A stretch of DNA of 64,000 nt from Paraburkholderia sprentiae WSM5005 (GTDB lineage Bacteria; Pseudomonadota; Gammaproteobacteria; Burkholderiales; Burkholderiaceae): NCBI RefSeq assembly GCF_001865575.2, contig NZ_CP017561.2, forward strand, positions 1,302,001-1,366,000. Reading direction: 5' to 3'. This document shows positions 33,814 through 42,145 of the stretch, one piece after another. Position 1 is the first letter of the stretch. Each line of letters begins with the position of its first letter. The notes under the pieces are model-generated. The model did no database searches and was not told the origin of the DNA. It saw only the letters and a program-made list of their open reading frames with translations. The translations under genes and the position numbers were made by a program.

Positions 33814-33862
33814 CGAGGCAAGGTTCTGCGTGCGGGCAGAGTTCGCTACGTCACGGGACGGC

Positions 33863-36800
33863 TCAGCAGAAGTTTCTGCTCGATGTCTGCAAGCCGCCCA
33901 GCAGATGAGACATGTCGACCAGCCGCTGCGCCACGAGATGCCGTACTTCTCCCTGACACTGCCAGGTGCCGTACACGGCGAGCAGTGCGGCGCCCAACGC
34001 TTCTTTCCGCTGTTTTTCGAGCAGGCTCGGCCAGATGATCACATTGACGTTGCCCGTCTCGTCTTCGAGCGTGACGAACACGACGCCCTTGGCCGTGCCG
34101 GGACGCTGACGGACCGTCACGAGTCCACAGCCGCGCGCGAGGCGGCCGTTGCGATAGGTCCGCAGCGTCGAGGCCGGCATCAGCCGGTTCGCGAGCAACT
34201 GCGGCCTGAGCAGTTCCAGCGGATGGCGGTTGAGCGTCAGGCCGAGCGAGCGATAGTCGGCGACGATGTCGTTCGCCTCGGTCGGTGCGCCCAGTTCGGG
34301 CGTTTCGTCCTGCGTCGCCGCGGCCGCGAGCATATCCTTGTCCGGCACCGCGACGACCGACTGCCACAGCGCTTCGCGGCGGTTTCCCGCGAGCGATGCC
34401 AACGCATTCGCGTCCGCTAGCGCATGCAGGTCTTTGCGGTCGAGTTGCGCGCGGCGCGCGAGATCGTTGACGCTCGCGAACGGACGAACCGCGCGCGCGT
34501 TCTCGATCCGTTCCGCGGCGCCGTCCTTCATGCCGCGCAGCAGCGAAAGACCGAGACGCACGGCGGGGCGTGTCGCGCCCGCACGGTGTTCGAGCGATGA
34601 ATCCCAACCGCTGATCGTCACATCGGCCGGCAACACCGTGACGCCATGCCGCTGCGCATCCTGAACCAGTTGCGACGGCGAATAGAAGCCCATTGGCTGG
34701 CTGTTCAGCATCGCGGCGAGAAAGGCCTCCGGTTCGTGACACTTGAGCCAACTGCTCGCATAGACGAGCAACGCGAAACTGGCCGCGTGACTTTCGGGGA
34801 AACCGTATTCGCCGAAGCCCTTGATCTGCTCGAAGATCGCTTCCGCGAAGGCCAGATCGTAGCCGCGCTCCTGCATGCCGAGCACGATGCGGTCGTAGTA
34901 TTTTTCGAGTCCGCCTTTGCGTTTCCACGCGGCCATCGCTCGCCGCAGCTGGTCGGCTTCGCCGGCGGTGAAGCCGGCCGCGAGAATCGCCACCTGCATC
35001 ACCTGCTCCTGGAAGATCGGCACGCCGAGCGTGCGGCCCAGCGCGGTCTTCAAGTCGTCGCTCGGATAGGTCTCGGGCTCGAAGCCCTGGCGGCGCTGCA
35101 GATACGGATGCACGGCGCCGCCCTGAATCGGACCCGGCCGCACGATCGCGACTTCGATGACGAGGTCGTAGAACGTGCGCGGCTGCATGCGCGGCAGCAT
35201 GCTCATCTGTGCGCGCGATTCGATCTGAAACACGCCGACCGTATCGGCGGCCGAAATCATCGCGTAGGTCGCCTCATCCTCGGATGGAATGTCCTGCATC
35301 TCGAAGCGCTCGCCGCGTTCTTCCGAAACGAGGTCGAGCGTGCGCCGGATCGCGGACAGCATGCCGAGCGCGAGCACGTCGACCTTGAGCAAGCCCAATG
35401 ATTCGAGATCGTCCTTGTCCCACTCGATCACCGAGCGGTCCGCCATCGCCGCGTTTTCCACCGGCACGAGCCGCGTGAGCTTGCCGCGGCTGATCACGAA
35501 GCCACCCGAATGCTGCGACAGGTGGCGCGGAAAATTCAGCAGTTGCGAGGCGAGCTTCGCCCATGCCTGAATCAAGGGCTGGTCCGGATCGAGGCCGGAT
35601 TCCGCGAAGCGTGCGAGCAGATCGCGGCTGGTATCGAACCAGTGATGCGACTTCGCGACCGCGTCGACGATCTGCGGATCGACCCCGAGCGCCTTGCCCG
35701 TTTCCCGCAGCGCGCCACGCGGACGATAGGTCGACACCGCCGCCGCGATCGCGGCCCGGTCGCGGCCGTACTTGCGATAGATGTACTGGATCACTTCTTC
35801 GCGCCGCTGATGCTCGAAGTCGACGTCGATATCGGGCGGCTCGCCGCGCTCCTTGCTGATGAAGCGCTCGAACAGCATGTTGCCGCGCGCGGGGTCCACT
35901 TCGGTCACGCCGAGGCAGTAGCACACCGCCGAGTTCGCGGCCGATCCGCGTCCCTGACACAGAATGTGCTGGCTGCGCGCGAAGCGGACGATGTCATAGA
36001 CCGTCAGGAAATACGGCTCGTACTGCAAGTCCGCGATCAGTTCGAGTTCGTGCTCGATCTGCTGCTGAACGGGATGCGGAATGCCCGCCGGAAAACGCCG
36101 CTGCGCGCCGATGTAGGTCTCCTGGCGAAGATACGAGGCCGCCGTATGGCCGGCCGGCACCAGCTCGTCGGGATACTCGTAGCGCAATTCGTCGAGCGAA
36201 AACGTGCAGCGGCTCGTGATGTCGAGCGTCGCGGCCAGCGCGTCTTCCGGATACAGGTTGGCGAGCCGCAAGCGCGAGCGCAGATGCTGCTCGGCGTTCG
36301 GCGCGAGATCATAGCCGCACTGATGGACCGGTTTGCCGACCCGGATCGCGGTCATCGTGTCCTGCAGCGGCTTGCGCGAGCGCACGTGCATCACGACTTC
36401 GCCGAGCGCGACGACGGGCACATCCCGGCTGCGCGCGACGAACTCGACCGCGCCGCGATGCAGATCGTCCATCGCGCGTTGATGAAGCACGAGGCCGACC
36501 CATGCGCGGCCGGTGAACGTTTCGTCGAGCCATTCGACCTGCGCGTCGAGCGCGTCTTCGCTGGCCGGAAAATCCGGCACGAGAATCGCGAGGCAATCGG
36601 GCATGCCGCACAGGTGGCGATACGTCTTCTCCGGCCGCGACAGATCCTGCGGCGTGAGCCGGTATTCGCCCTTGGGCGCGCGCATGCGCGCCAGCGTGAT
36701 GAGCTCGGACAGGTTGCCGTAGCCGTTGCGGTTGCGGGCGAGCAGGATCAGGCCGAACGCCGGCGAACCATCGGCATTGACGAGCCGGAAATACGAACCA

Positions 36801-37012
36801 ACGATGAACGGCAGATTCGCGTCCTTCGCCGCGACATGCGCGCGCACGACACCTGCAAGCGAGCATTCATCGGTGATCGCGAGCGCGGAGTAGCCGAGTT
36901 GCGCGGCACGCTCGGCCAGTTCCTCAGCGTGCGACGCGCCCCGCAGAAACGTGAAGTTGGAAAAGCAGAACAGCTCGGCATACGCCGGCAGCATCGTGAA
37001 GGTGGTGTCCAT
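33863..37012 (-). CDS. dnaE2: Error-prone DNA polymerase DnaE2
   Basis: 1049 residues, C-family DNA polymerase alpha subunit. The N-terminal PHP domain (AYAELFCFSNFTFLRGASHAEELAERA, ALAITDECSLAGVVRAH) is typical of DnaE2. Polymerase catalytic Asp residues are in EPPDIDVDFEHQRREEVIQYIY and the VLALGMLSAIRRTLDLV region; the C-terminal OB fold includes GVVFVTLEDETGNVNVIIWP and the family-typical SR-rich end. It performs translesion synthesis after DNA damage together with ImuA and ImuB. It starts 19 bases after imuB. SOS control is given by the LexA box in front of imuA. Confidence 0.95.
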   Translation of the reverse strand: MDTTFTMLPAYAELFCFSNFTFLRGASHAEELAERAAQLGYSALAITDECSLAGVVRAHVAAKDANLPFIVGSYFRLVNADGSPAFGLILLARNRNGYGNLSELITLARMRAPKGEYRLTPQDLSRPEKTYRHLCGMPDCLAILVPDFPASEDALDAQVEWLDETFTGRAWVGLVLHQRAMDDLHRGAVEFVARSRDVPVVALGEVVMHVRSRKPLQDTMTAIRVGKPVHQCGYDLAPNAEQHLRSRLRLANLYPEDALAATLDITSRCTFSLDELRYEYPDELVPAGHTAASYLRQETYIGAQRRFPAGIPHPVQQQIEHELELIADLQYEPYFLTVYDIVRFARSQHILCQGRGSAANSAVCYCLGVTEVDPARGNMLFERFISKERGEPPDIDVDFEHQRREEVIQYIYRKYGRDRAAIAAAVSTYRPRGALRETGKALGVDPQIVDAVAKSHHWFDTSRDLLARFAESGLDPDQPLIQAWAKLASQLLNFPRHLSQHSGGFVISRGKLTRLVPVENAAMADRSVIEWDKDDLESLGLLKVDVLALGMLSAIRRTLDLVSEERGERFEMQDIPSEDEATYAMISAADTVGVFQIESRAQMSMLPRMQPRTFYDLVIEVAIVRPGPIQGGAVHPYLQRRQGFEPETYPSDDLKTALGRTLGVPIFQEQVMQVAILAAGFTAGEADQLRRAMAAWKRKGGLEKYYDRIVLGMQERGYDLAFAEAIFEQIKGFGEYGFPESHAASFALLVYASSWLKCHEPEAFLAAMLNSQPMGFYSPSQLVQDAQRHGVTVLPADVTISGWDSSLEHRAGATRPAVRLGLSLLRGMKDGAAERIENARAVRPFASVNDLARRAQLDRKDLHALADANALASLAGNRREALWQSVVAVPDKDMLAAAATQDETPELGAPTEANDIVADYRSLGLTLNRHPLELLRPQLLANRLMPASTLRTYRNGRLARGCGLVTVRQRPGTAKGVVFVTLEDETGNVNVIIWPSLLEKQRKEALGAALLAVYGTWQCQGEVRHLVAQRLVDMSHLLGGLQTSSRNFC

Positions 37013-37031
37013 GGCCGCTCATCCGCGCCTG

Positions 37032-38501
37032 TCAGCCGAACAGGCCATGCAGGAACCAGCGTTGCTCTTCTTCCGCGTCGCGGCTGCTCACGCGTTCGCG
37101 GTAGATCCAGTAGCAGCTCTGGTCTTCTGCCTGCGCGACGAAGTAATCGCGCGTGACGAGCTCGCCGTCGAACCAGCCGCTCTCGATGCGCTCGCCCGGC
37201 GACACCATGCGCAACGGCGAGCCATAAAACGGGCGGTGCTGGCGCATCAGCAGGCGCACGGGCGTGTCGAGCATCCACGTCGGGCGGGGCAGATTCCGCG
37301 GCAGCGCGCCGGGCTTGATCGGCTGCGAGACCGGCAGCCAGCGGTTCGCGATCTCCGGCCGATGATCGGCGCTCGGCGCGGGTTTCAGCACGTTCTCGTC
37401 GCCCAGCCGCGCGGCCAGCAGTTCGAGCAGGCGCTCGTGGTCCTCTTTCGAGCCGCCCGGTTCGGGAAACAGCGTGTCGGACGTGGGCGCGGCCGGCTCG
37501 ACCTTCGATGCATCGAGCCGCAACGCAATCACCGGCGCGGCGAGCTCGATACGATGCAGCCGCTCCTTCAGCAGGCGAATCAGATGTTCTTCGCGCCAGC
37601 TCGGCTCGCCGAGTGCGATGTCGAGCGTGGTCGGCTCGATTGCATCGCGGCCTCGCTCGTGTTCGAGCGACAGGCGAATGCCGGTGAGCGCGAGCTGTTT
37701 CGCGCACAGCCATCCGCACAGTTGCACGACGAGCCGCTGCGCGCCGAACACCGCGCCATCCGCGTGTTCGAGCCGGTCGGGCATCTCGATGCGCGCCGAG
37801 AACGTGGGCGGCAGTTCGAGCCAGTCGAACAGTTCGGGCGCGGTCCCGAACGCGCGGTCGAGCGAGTCGAGCAGATGTTCGCCGCAGCGGCGCTGCAAGC
37901 CGGCGCGGGGCAGGCGGCGCAGATCGGCGATGCGCTCGCAGCCGAGGCCCGTGAACCAGTCGGCGAACGGGCGCACTTCGGGCACGGCGAGCATCGGCAG
38001 GGCGCACAGGCGCCGTTCGAGCGACGCGAGCTTCAGCACGCGGCGGTTGCCATACTTCGCGAGCAGCCACGCGCCCTGGCCGGTCGGCGCGGCACTGATG
38101 CGCGCGCTGAAACCGAGCGCGTCGAGGATGGCCTTCGCATCGCGGCACAGCGCGAGCAGGCCGCCAAAGAGCCGCAGACTCGCGCCGATCTCGACGACGA
38201 CCGTCGCCTCATCGAGCAGCGCGACTTCGGGCGAGAAGCGCATCAGCGCGATGCCCACCTCGCGATGGGCCGCCGCCTCGCGGCCGCTATCGCGCTCATA
38301 CATGGCCGTCTGCGGCGACAGCGTCAGCACGCCGCCGCGCTTCATGCCGGGACGCACGCCTGCCGAGCGCGCGGCGGGGTCGGCCATGACCACCTTGTCT
38401 TTCTCCAGCACCGCGCAGCCATGCGCGGGCTCAGGCGACCACTTCGGTCTGAAGACCTCGAGCGGCAACTTTGGCAGATGAACGGCGAGAAAGACGCGCA
38501 T
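37032..38501 (-). CDS. imuB: ImuB, catalytically divergent Y-family DNA polymerase
   Basis: 489 residues, Y-family polymerase-like. Features: FLAVHLPKLPLEVF at the start (the usual Y-family FxHxDxDxFFAxVE is replaced, so catalytic acidic residues are missing), ARSAGVRPGMKRGGVLTLSP, FTGLGCERIADLRRLPRAGLQRRCGEHLLDSLDRAFG (helix-hairpin region), and a C-terminal domain ending DQSCYWIYRERV. ImuB is thought to act as adaptor between the beta clamp, ImuA and DnaE2. Its first 71 bases overlap the end of imuA. Confidence 0.93.
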   Translation of the reverse strand: MRVFLAVHLPKLPLEVFRPKWSPEPAHGCAVLEKDKVVMADPAARSAGVRPGMKRGGVLTLSPQTAMYERDSGREAAAHREVGIALMRFSPEVALLDEATVVVEIGASLRLFGGLLALCRDAKAILDALGFSARISAAPTGQGAWLLAKYGNRRVLKLASLERRLCALPMLAVPEVRPFADWFTGLGCERIADLRRLPRAGLQRRCGEHLLDSLDRAFGTAPELFDWLELPPTFSARIEMPDRLEHADGAVFGAQRLVVQLCGWLCAKQLALTGIRLSLEHERGRDAIEPTTLDIALGEPSWREEHLIRLLKERLHRIELAAPVIALRLDASKVEPAAPTSDTLFPEPGGSKEDHERLLELLAARLGDENVLKPAPSADHRPEIANRWLPVSQPIKPGALPRNLPRPTWMLDTPVRLLMRQHRPFYGSPLRMVSPGERIESGWFDGELVTRDYFVAQAEDQSCYWIYRERVSSRDAEEEQRWFLHGLFG

Positions 38502-39138
38502 GTCGGGAAAGCAGAACGGGGGTGGGTTGAAGGGGAATCGACAGGGGCTCTGCGCGAGCGGGCCCTCGTCGTTTCACGATGTCGATGGTGAGACCTTCGG
38601 CCGATGGCCTGAGCGCGAGCCGCAGCAGCGCGGGCGATGCATCCTGCGCGGTGGCGAGCGGCCGCACCATGATGAAAAGTGTCTCCGACGATTGCGCGGC
38701 CAGATGCAGACGGCGCAGCGACGACGCCTGCGCGTGCTGCGCCCAGAAGATCAGCGCGCCGCAACTGCCGGCGCGCAGGATCTGCTCGGCCGACCACAGC
38801 GCGTCGGCGGTTTTCGGCGCATTGATCCACAGCACCTGCTGCAGCGACAGGCCGATGTAGTTGAGCCCGAGGCCGTCCGGTGTATGCGGCGGTTGCACGA
38901 AGGCGACCGGACGCTCGCCGACGGCGCTGAGCGCCGGCTGCAACAATCGCAGTTCGCCGACGCCGGCCTGCTGCACGAGCAGATCGACCAGCGCGCCGAG
39001 TGGCCAGCCGCCGCCGGGCAATTCCGCCGACAAGGCCGGATAGCCGGTATCGACGCTGCGGCCGCGGCCAGCGGCCAGCTGGGACGCCCGCCACAAGGAC
39101 GGATGAATGGCTTCCGGTGCTGGCAGGGCGGCTATCAT
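38431..39138 (-). CDS. imuA: ImuA, translesion synthesis accessory protein (SulA/RecA-like)
   Basis: 235 residues. Truncated RecA-like protein: SVDTGYPALSAELPGGGWPLGALVDLLVQQAGVGELRLLQPAL, VAFVQPPHTPDGLGLNYIGL, WSAEQILRAGSCGALIFWAQHAQASSLRRLHLAAQ. A LexA box lies just upstream. It is the first gene of the imuA-imuB-dnaE2 operon and overlaps imuB by 71 bases, an unusually long overlap implying translational coupling. Confidence 0.93.
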   Translation of the reverse strand: MIAALPAPEAIHPSLWRASQLAAGRGRSVDTGYPALSAELPGGGWPLGALVDLLVQQAGVGELRLLQPALSAVGERPVAFVQPPHTPDGLGLNYIGLSLQQVLWINAPKTADALWSAEQILRAGSCGALIFWAQHAQASSLRRLHLAAQSSETLFIMVRPLATAQDASPALLRLALRPSAEGLTIDIVKRRGPARAEPLSIPLQPTPVLLSRHARLSRRSSAKVAARGLQTEVVA

Positions 39139-39150
39139 TGACGAAAATAC

Positions 39151-39166
39151 CTGTATGGATATACAG
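39151..39166 (-). promoter_or_regulatory. LexA (SOS) box upstream of imuA
   Basis: CTGTATGGATATACAG matches the CTG-N10-CAG LexA consensus and is an almost perfect palindrome with TA-rich centre. It is 13-28 bases before the imuA start, so LexA binding would cover the promoter/leader. SOS control of imuABC is well known in other bacteria; here it is read from the site. Confidence 0.92.
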
Positions 39167-39322
39167 TATCCTACATGTTTTTTACGAGATAGCGAACAGG
39201 CACTTTTTTAGAGGCGGGTTCATGGACAGGGGTACGGCGACGCCGATTGCAACGGCTCATGCATTGGCAGCGCGAAGTCATGCCGTCCATAATTGCAGCG
39301 GCCCTCAACCCCGGAGACCCCC

Positions 39323-39730
39323 ATGCTGCGCACGTACCTCGGAAGTTGCCATTGCCAACTCGTCAAGTTCGAAGCGCGCATCGACTTCGACGAGGGCACG
39401 TCCAAATGTAATTGCAGCTACTGCAGCAGGCTGCGATTCTGGCACGTGCAGGTTCGCCGCGAAGACTTCCGCCTGCTCTGCGACGAAGCCGTGCTGAACG
39501 AATACCAGGGTAACAACCTGGTCGCGCATCACCCGTTTTGCAAACGCTGCGGGGTCCACGTATTCGATCGCATCGACATGCCCAACGGCACAGGGTATCC
39601 GTATATCAACGTGAACATCATGTGCCTCGATGAACTCGATCTCGACGCAGCGTTGAATGCGCCAGTCACCTATCGGGACGGACTGCACAACGACTGGGGC
39701 AATCCGCCGGTGCAAACGCGGCATCTTTGA
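39323..39730 (+). CDS. GFA / CENP-V domain zinc protein (second)
   Basis: 135 residues starting at the ATG after GGAGACCCCC; an upstream in-frame start at 39293 is less likely. The Cys pattern is GSCHCQLVKFEA, SKCNCSYCSRLRFW, and PFCKRCGVHVFDR, the Gfa/CENP-V zinc layout. The C-terminal part YINVNIMCLDELDLDAALNAPVTYRDGLHNDW is typical for the DUF636/GFA subgroup. Distinct from the copy at 27858-28259 (low visible identity). Substrate unknown. Confidence 0.88.
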   Translation: MLRTYLGSCHCQLVKFEARIDFDEGTSKCNCSYCSRLRFWHVQVRREDFRLLCDEAVLNEYQGNNLVAHHPFCKRCGVHVFDRIDMPNGTGYPYINVNIMCLDELDLDAALNAPVTYRDGLHNDWGNPPVQTRHL

Positions 39731-39786
39731 TTGCGCCGGTCGGCGCGCTCTTCGGGCGCGATGGGAAAGGCTCGCCAAGCAGCCTG

Positions 39787-40482
39787 CTAGGTCTTCTTCG
39801 CAGACGGAGACCTAGCGCCGCACGCACGGATCACAAGTTGCACGACGTGTTCAGTGACCGAACCGAAAGCCTTTCGCGACAGTGCACGCTTGCCGCTGAG
39901 CGCGCGTATCTGCGCATCGAAATCCGCGTAGTGCTGCGTCGTGGCCCAGATCATGTACATCAGCGTTTGCGCATCCACGTTCGCGAGCAGGCCGCGCGCG
40001 ACCCAGTCGTCGATGACGGTCACGCGCGTGTCGAGCCACGGCTTCACGCGTTGCGCGAGGATGTCCTGCATGTGCCCGGCGCCGTGAATGATTTCGTTCG
40101 CCCATACCTTCGATCCGAGCGGCCGCCGTCGCGACAACTCCATCTTCGCGCGCACATAGCCGCCGATCGCTTCCACCGGGTCGTCGCTCCCTTCGAACGT
40201 ATTCGCCGCGCGATGCCAGTCTTCGAACAGGTCTTCGAGCACGCGACGATAAAGTGCGAGCTTCGTCGGGAAGTAGTAGTGGACGTTGGCTTTCGGTAGG
40301 CCCGCGCGTTCGGCGATCATTGCCGTGCTCGCGCCTTCGAAGCCGCGCTCCGCGAACACGGCCTCCGCGCACGCCAGAAGATGCGCTTCGTTGCTCTCGC
40401 GAATCCGAGCCTTGCGACGCCGCAAAGGTGGCGCTGCATCGTCGTTAGCCGTTTCGCTCAACAGTGTGTCGTGGTGTTTCAT
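39787..40482 (-). CDS. TetR-family regulator of pyrimidine catabolism (RutR-like)
   Basis: 231 residues. HTH at about residues 31-75 (LLACAEAVFAERGFEGASTAMIAERAGLPKANVHYYFPTKLALYRRVLED). The C-terminal domain (VEAIGGYVRAKMELSRRRPLGSKVWANEIIHGA, TRVTVIDDWVARGLL, MIWATTQHYADFD) resembles RutR-type TetR_C domains that bind uracil/thymine. It is divergent from the pyrimidine degradation operon, with a palindromic site between, fitting a repressor released by pyrimidines. The assignment to RutR-like rests on sequence pattern and context. Confidence 0.85.
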   Translation of the reverse strand: MKHHDTLLSETANDDAAPPLRRRKARIRESNEAHLLACAEAVFAERGFEGASTAMIAERAGLPKANVHYYFPTKLALYRRVLEDLFEDWHRAANTFEGSDDPVEAIGGYVRAKMELSRRRPLGSKVWANEIIHGAGHMQDILAQRVKPWLDTRVTVIDDWVARGLLANVDAQTLMYMIWATTQHYADFDAQIRALSGKRALSRKAFGSVTEHVVQLVIRACGARSPSAKKT

Positions 40483-40669
40483 CGTTAGCCCTGGCGCCGC
40501 GTCGCGCTTTATTCTAGCTGCTTTGCGCCCGCGTCCACCGGGTCATTCGCGCCGTGTTGTGGTGCGGGAAGAAGACCGGCTTCATTGCAATGGCATGCTT
40601 CTCGCTCTGATCGCCAACTGTTTGGGCTCGCACGAAAGACATTGATTTCATGATTTTAGTCAGCTACAA

Positions 40670-40687
40670 CCTGTCCAACTGGACAGG
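40670..40687. promoter_or_regulatory. Palindromic operator for the RutR-like TetR regulator
   Basis: CCTGTCCA-AC-TGGACAGG, a perfect 8-base inverted repeat with a two-base centre. It resembles E. coli RutR sites (TTGACCA-NN-TGGTCAA): same half-site ending (CCA-N2-TGG) and same spacing. It lies 66 bases before the amidohydrolase start in the divergent intergenic region, ideal for repressing that operon and autoregulating the tetR gene. Confidence 0.75.
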
Positions 40688-40752
40688 ATTGGAAGCAGGC
40701 ATCGCGTCGGGGTTTACCACGCAAGGCGTCTCGATCGAGAGGAGCAAGACGA

Positions 40753-42030
40753 ATGAATGCGACACCCGAAGGGTTGAAACAAGGACTCGATACGTCGATC
40801 CGGGTCAACGGCAAACGGCTGTGGGATAGCCTGATGACGATGGCGAAGATCGGCGCGACGATGAAAGGCGGCGTCTGCCGTCTCGCGCTCACCGATCTCG
40901 ACAAGGAAGGGCGTGACCTCATCGTCAGTTGGGCGAAGCAGGCGGGCTGCACCGTGAGCGTCGATCAGATGGGCAATGTGTTCATGCGGCGCGCGGGCTC
41001 GAACCCGAATGCGTTGCCGGTGATGACGGGCTCGCATGCGGACTCGCAACCGACGGGCGGCCGCTTCGACGGCATCTACGGCGTGCTCGGCGGACTCGAA
41101 GTGATTCGCAGCCTCAACGACCGCAACATCGAAACCGAGCATCCAATCGAAGTCGTGATCTGGACCAACGAAGAAGGCTCGCGCTTTGCGCCCGCGATGG
41201 TCGCGTCGGGCGTGTTCGCGGGCGTCTTTACGCTCGACTATGGGCTCTCGCGCAAGGACGTGGACGGCAGGACGATCGGCGCAGAGCTCCAACGTATCGG
41301 CTATGCCGGCGACGTGCCGTGCGGCGGCCGGTCGCTGCACGCGGCGTTCGAATTGCATATCGAGCAGGGGCCGATACTCGAAGCCGAGCAGAAGACGATC
41401 GGCGTCGTCACCGATGCGCAAGGTCAGCGCTGGTACGAGATCACGCTGACGGGCCAGGAAGCGCATGCAGGCCCGACGCCCATGCCGCGCCGCAAGGACG
41501 CATTGCTGGGCGCGGCGCGCGTCGTCGATCTGGTGAACCGTATCGGCCTCGAGCACGCGCCGCTCGCGTGCGCGACGGTCGGCATGATGCAAGTGCATCC
41601 GAACTCGCGCAACGTGATTCCGGGCCGGGTGTTTTTCACGGTCGATTTCCGGCATCCGGACGACGCCGTGCTCGCGAAGATGGATGCCGCGTTGCGCGAC
41701 GGGGTGGCGAAAATTGCCGGCGGCATCGGCCTCGACACCCAGCTTGAACAGATCTTCTACTACGAGCCCGTCAAGTTCGACGCGGCATGCGTGAAGTCCG
41801 TGCGCGCCGCGGCGGAACGCTTTGGTTATTCACATCGCGACATGGTATCGGGCGCGGGTCACGACGCATGCTATCTCGCGCAAGTCGCGCCGACATCGAT
41901 GGTGTTCGTGCCCTGTGTCGATGGGATCAGTCACAACGAAGTCGAAGACGCGACGCCCGAATGGATCGAGGCGGGCGCGAACGTATTACTGCACGCCATG
42001 CTGGAGCGCGCTTGCGAGAGCGACTCCTAG
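40753..42030 (+). CDS. pydC: N-carbamoyl-beta-alanine amidohydrolase (M20-family)
   Basis: 425 residues, hydantoinase/carbamoylase family (allantoate amidohydrolase/beta-ureidopropionase). Metal-binding signatures GSHADSQPTGGRFDG, WTNEEGSRFAP and ELHIEQGPILE are all present, and GAGHDACYLAQ near the end. With PreTA and dihydropyrimidinase in the same operon the expected reaction is hydrolysis of N-carbamoyl-beta-alanine (or N-carbamoyl-3-aminoisobutyrate) to the beta-amino acid, CO2 and ammonia. GAGGAG-type ribosome site precedes ATG. A strong hairpin separates it from preT. Confidence 0.9.
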   Translation: MNATPEGLKQGLDTSIRVNGKRLWDSLMTMAKIGATMKGGVCRLALTDLDKEGRDLIVSWAKQAGCTVSVDQMGNVFMRRAGSNPNALPVMTGSHADSQPTGGRFDGIYGVLGGLEVIRSLNDRNIETEHPIEVVIWTNEEGSRFAPAMVASGVFAGVFTLDYGLSRKDVDGRTIGAELQRIGYAGDVPCGGRSLHAAFELHIEQGPILEAEQKTIGVVTDAQGQRWYEITLTGQEAHAGPTPMPRRKDALLGAARVVDLVNRIGLEHAPLACATVGMMQVHPNSRNVIPGRVFFTVDFRHPDDAVLAKMDAALRDGVAKIAGGIGLDTQLEQIFYYEPVKFDAACVKSVRAAAERFGYSHRDMVSGAGHDACYLAQVAPTSMVFVPCVDGISHNEVEDATPEWIEAGANVLLHAMLERACESDS

Positions 42031-42082
42031 GCGCGCGATGATGCTGTAGCGCCGCAACGCTTCACCCACAAAATACGCTGCC

Positions 42083-42106
42083 CCGGCTTCGTTCGCGCGA
42101 AGCCGG
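42083..42106 (+). terminator. Stem-loop between pydC and preT
   Basis: A perfect 9-base stem CCGGCTTCG/CGAAGCCGG with a TTCGCG loop, extendable outward by TGCC/GGCA past a two-base bulge. No T-run follows, so it is either a weak/attenuating terminator or a processing/stability hairpin that sets different expression for pydC and the downstream genes. Confidence 0.55.
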
Positions 42107-42145
42107 CAGGCACGACTACGTCCTCACTTTGACGAAGGAACGTCT

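Noticed and set aside
35510..37156. Long plus-strand frame opposite dnaE2
   Set aside because: Covers a convincing DnaE2 on the other strand and shows no recognisable domain.
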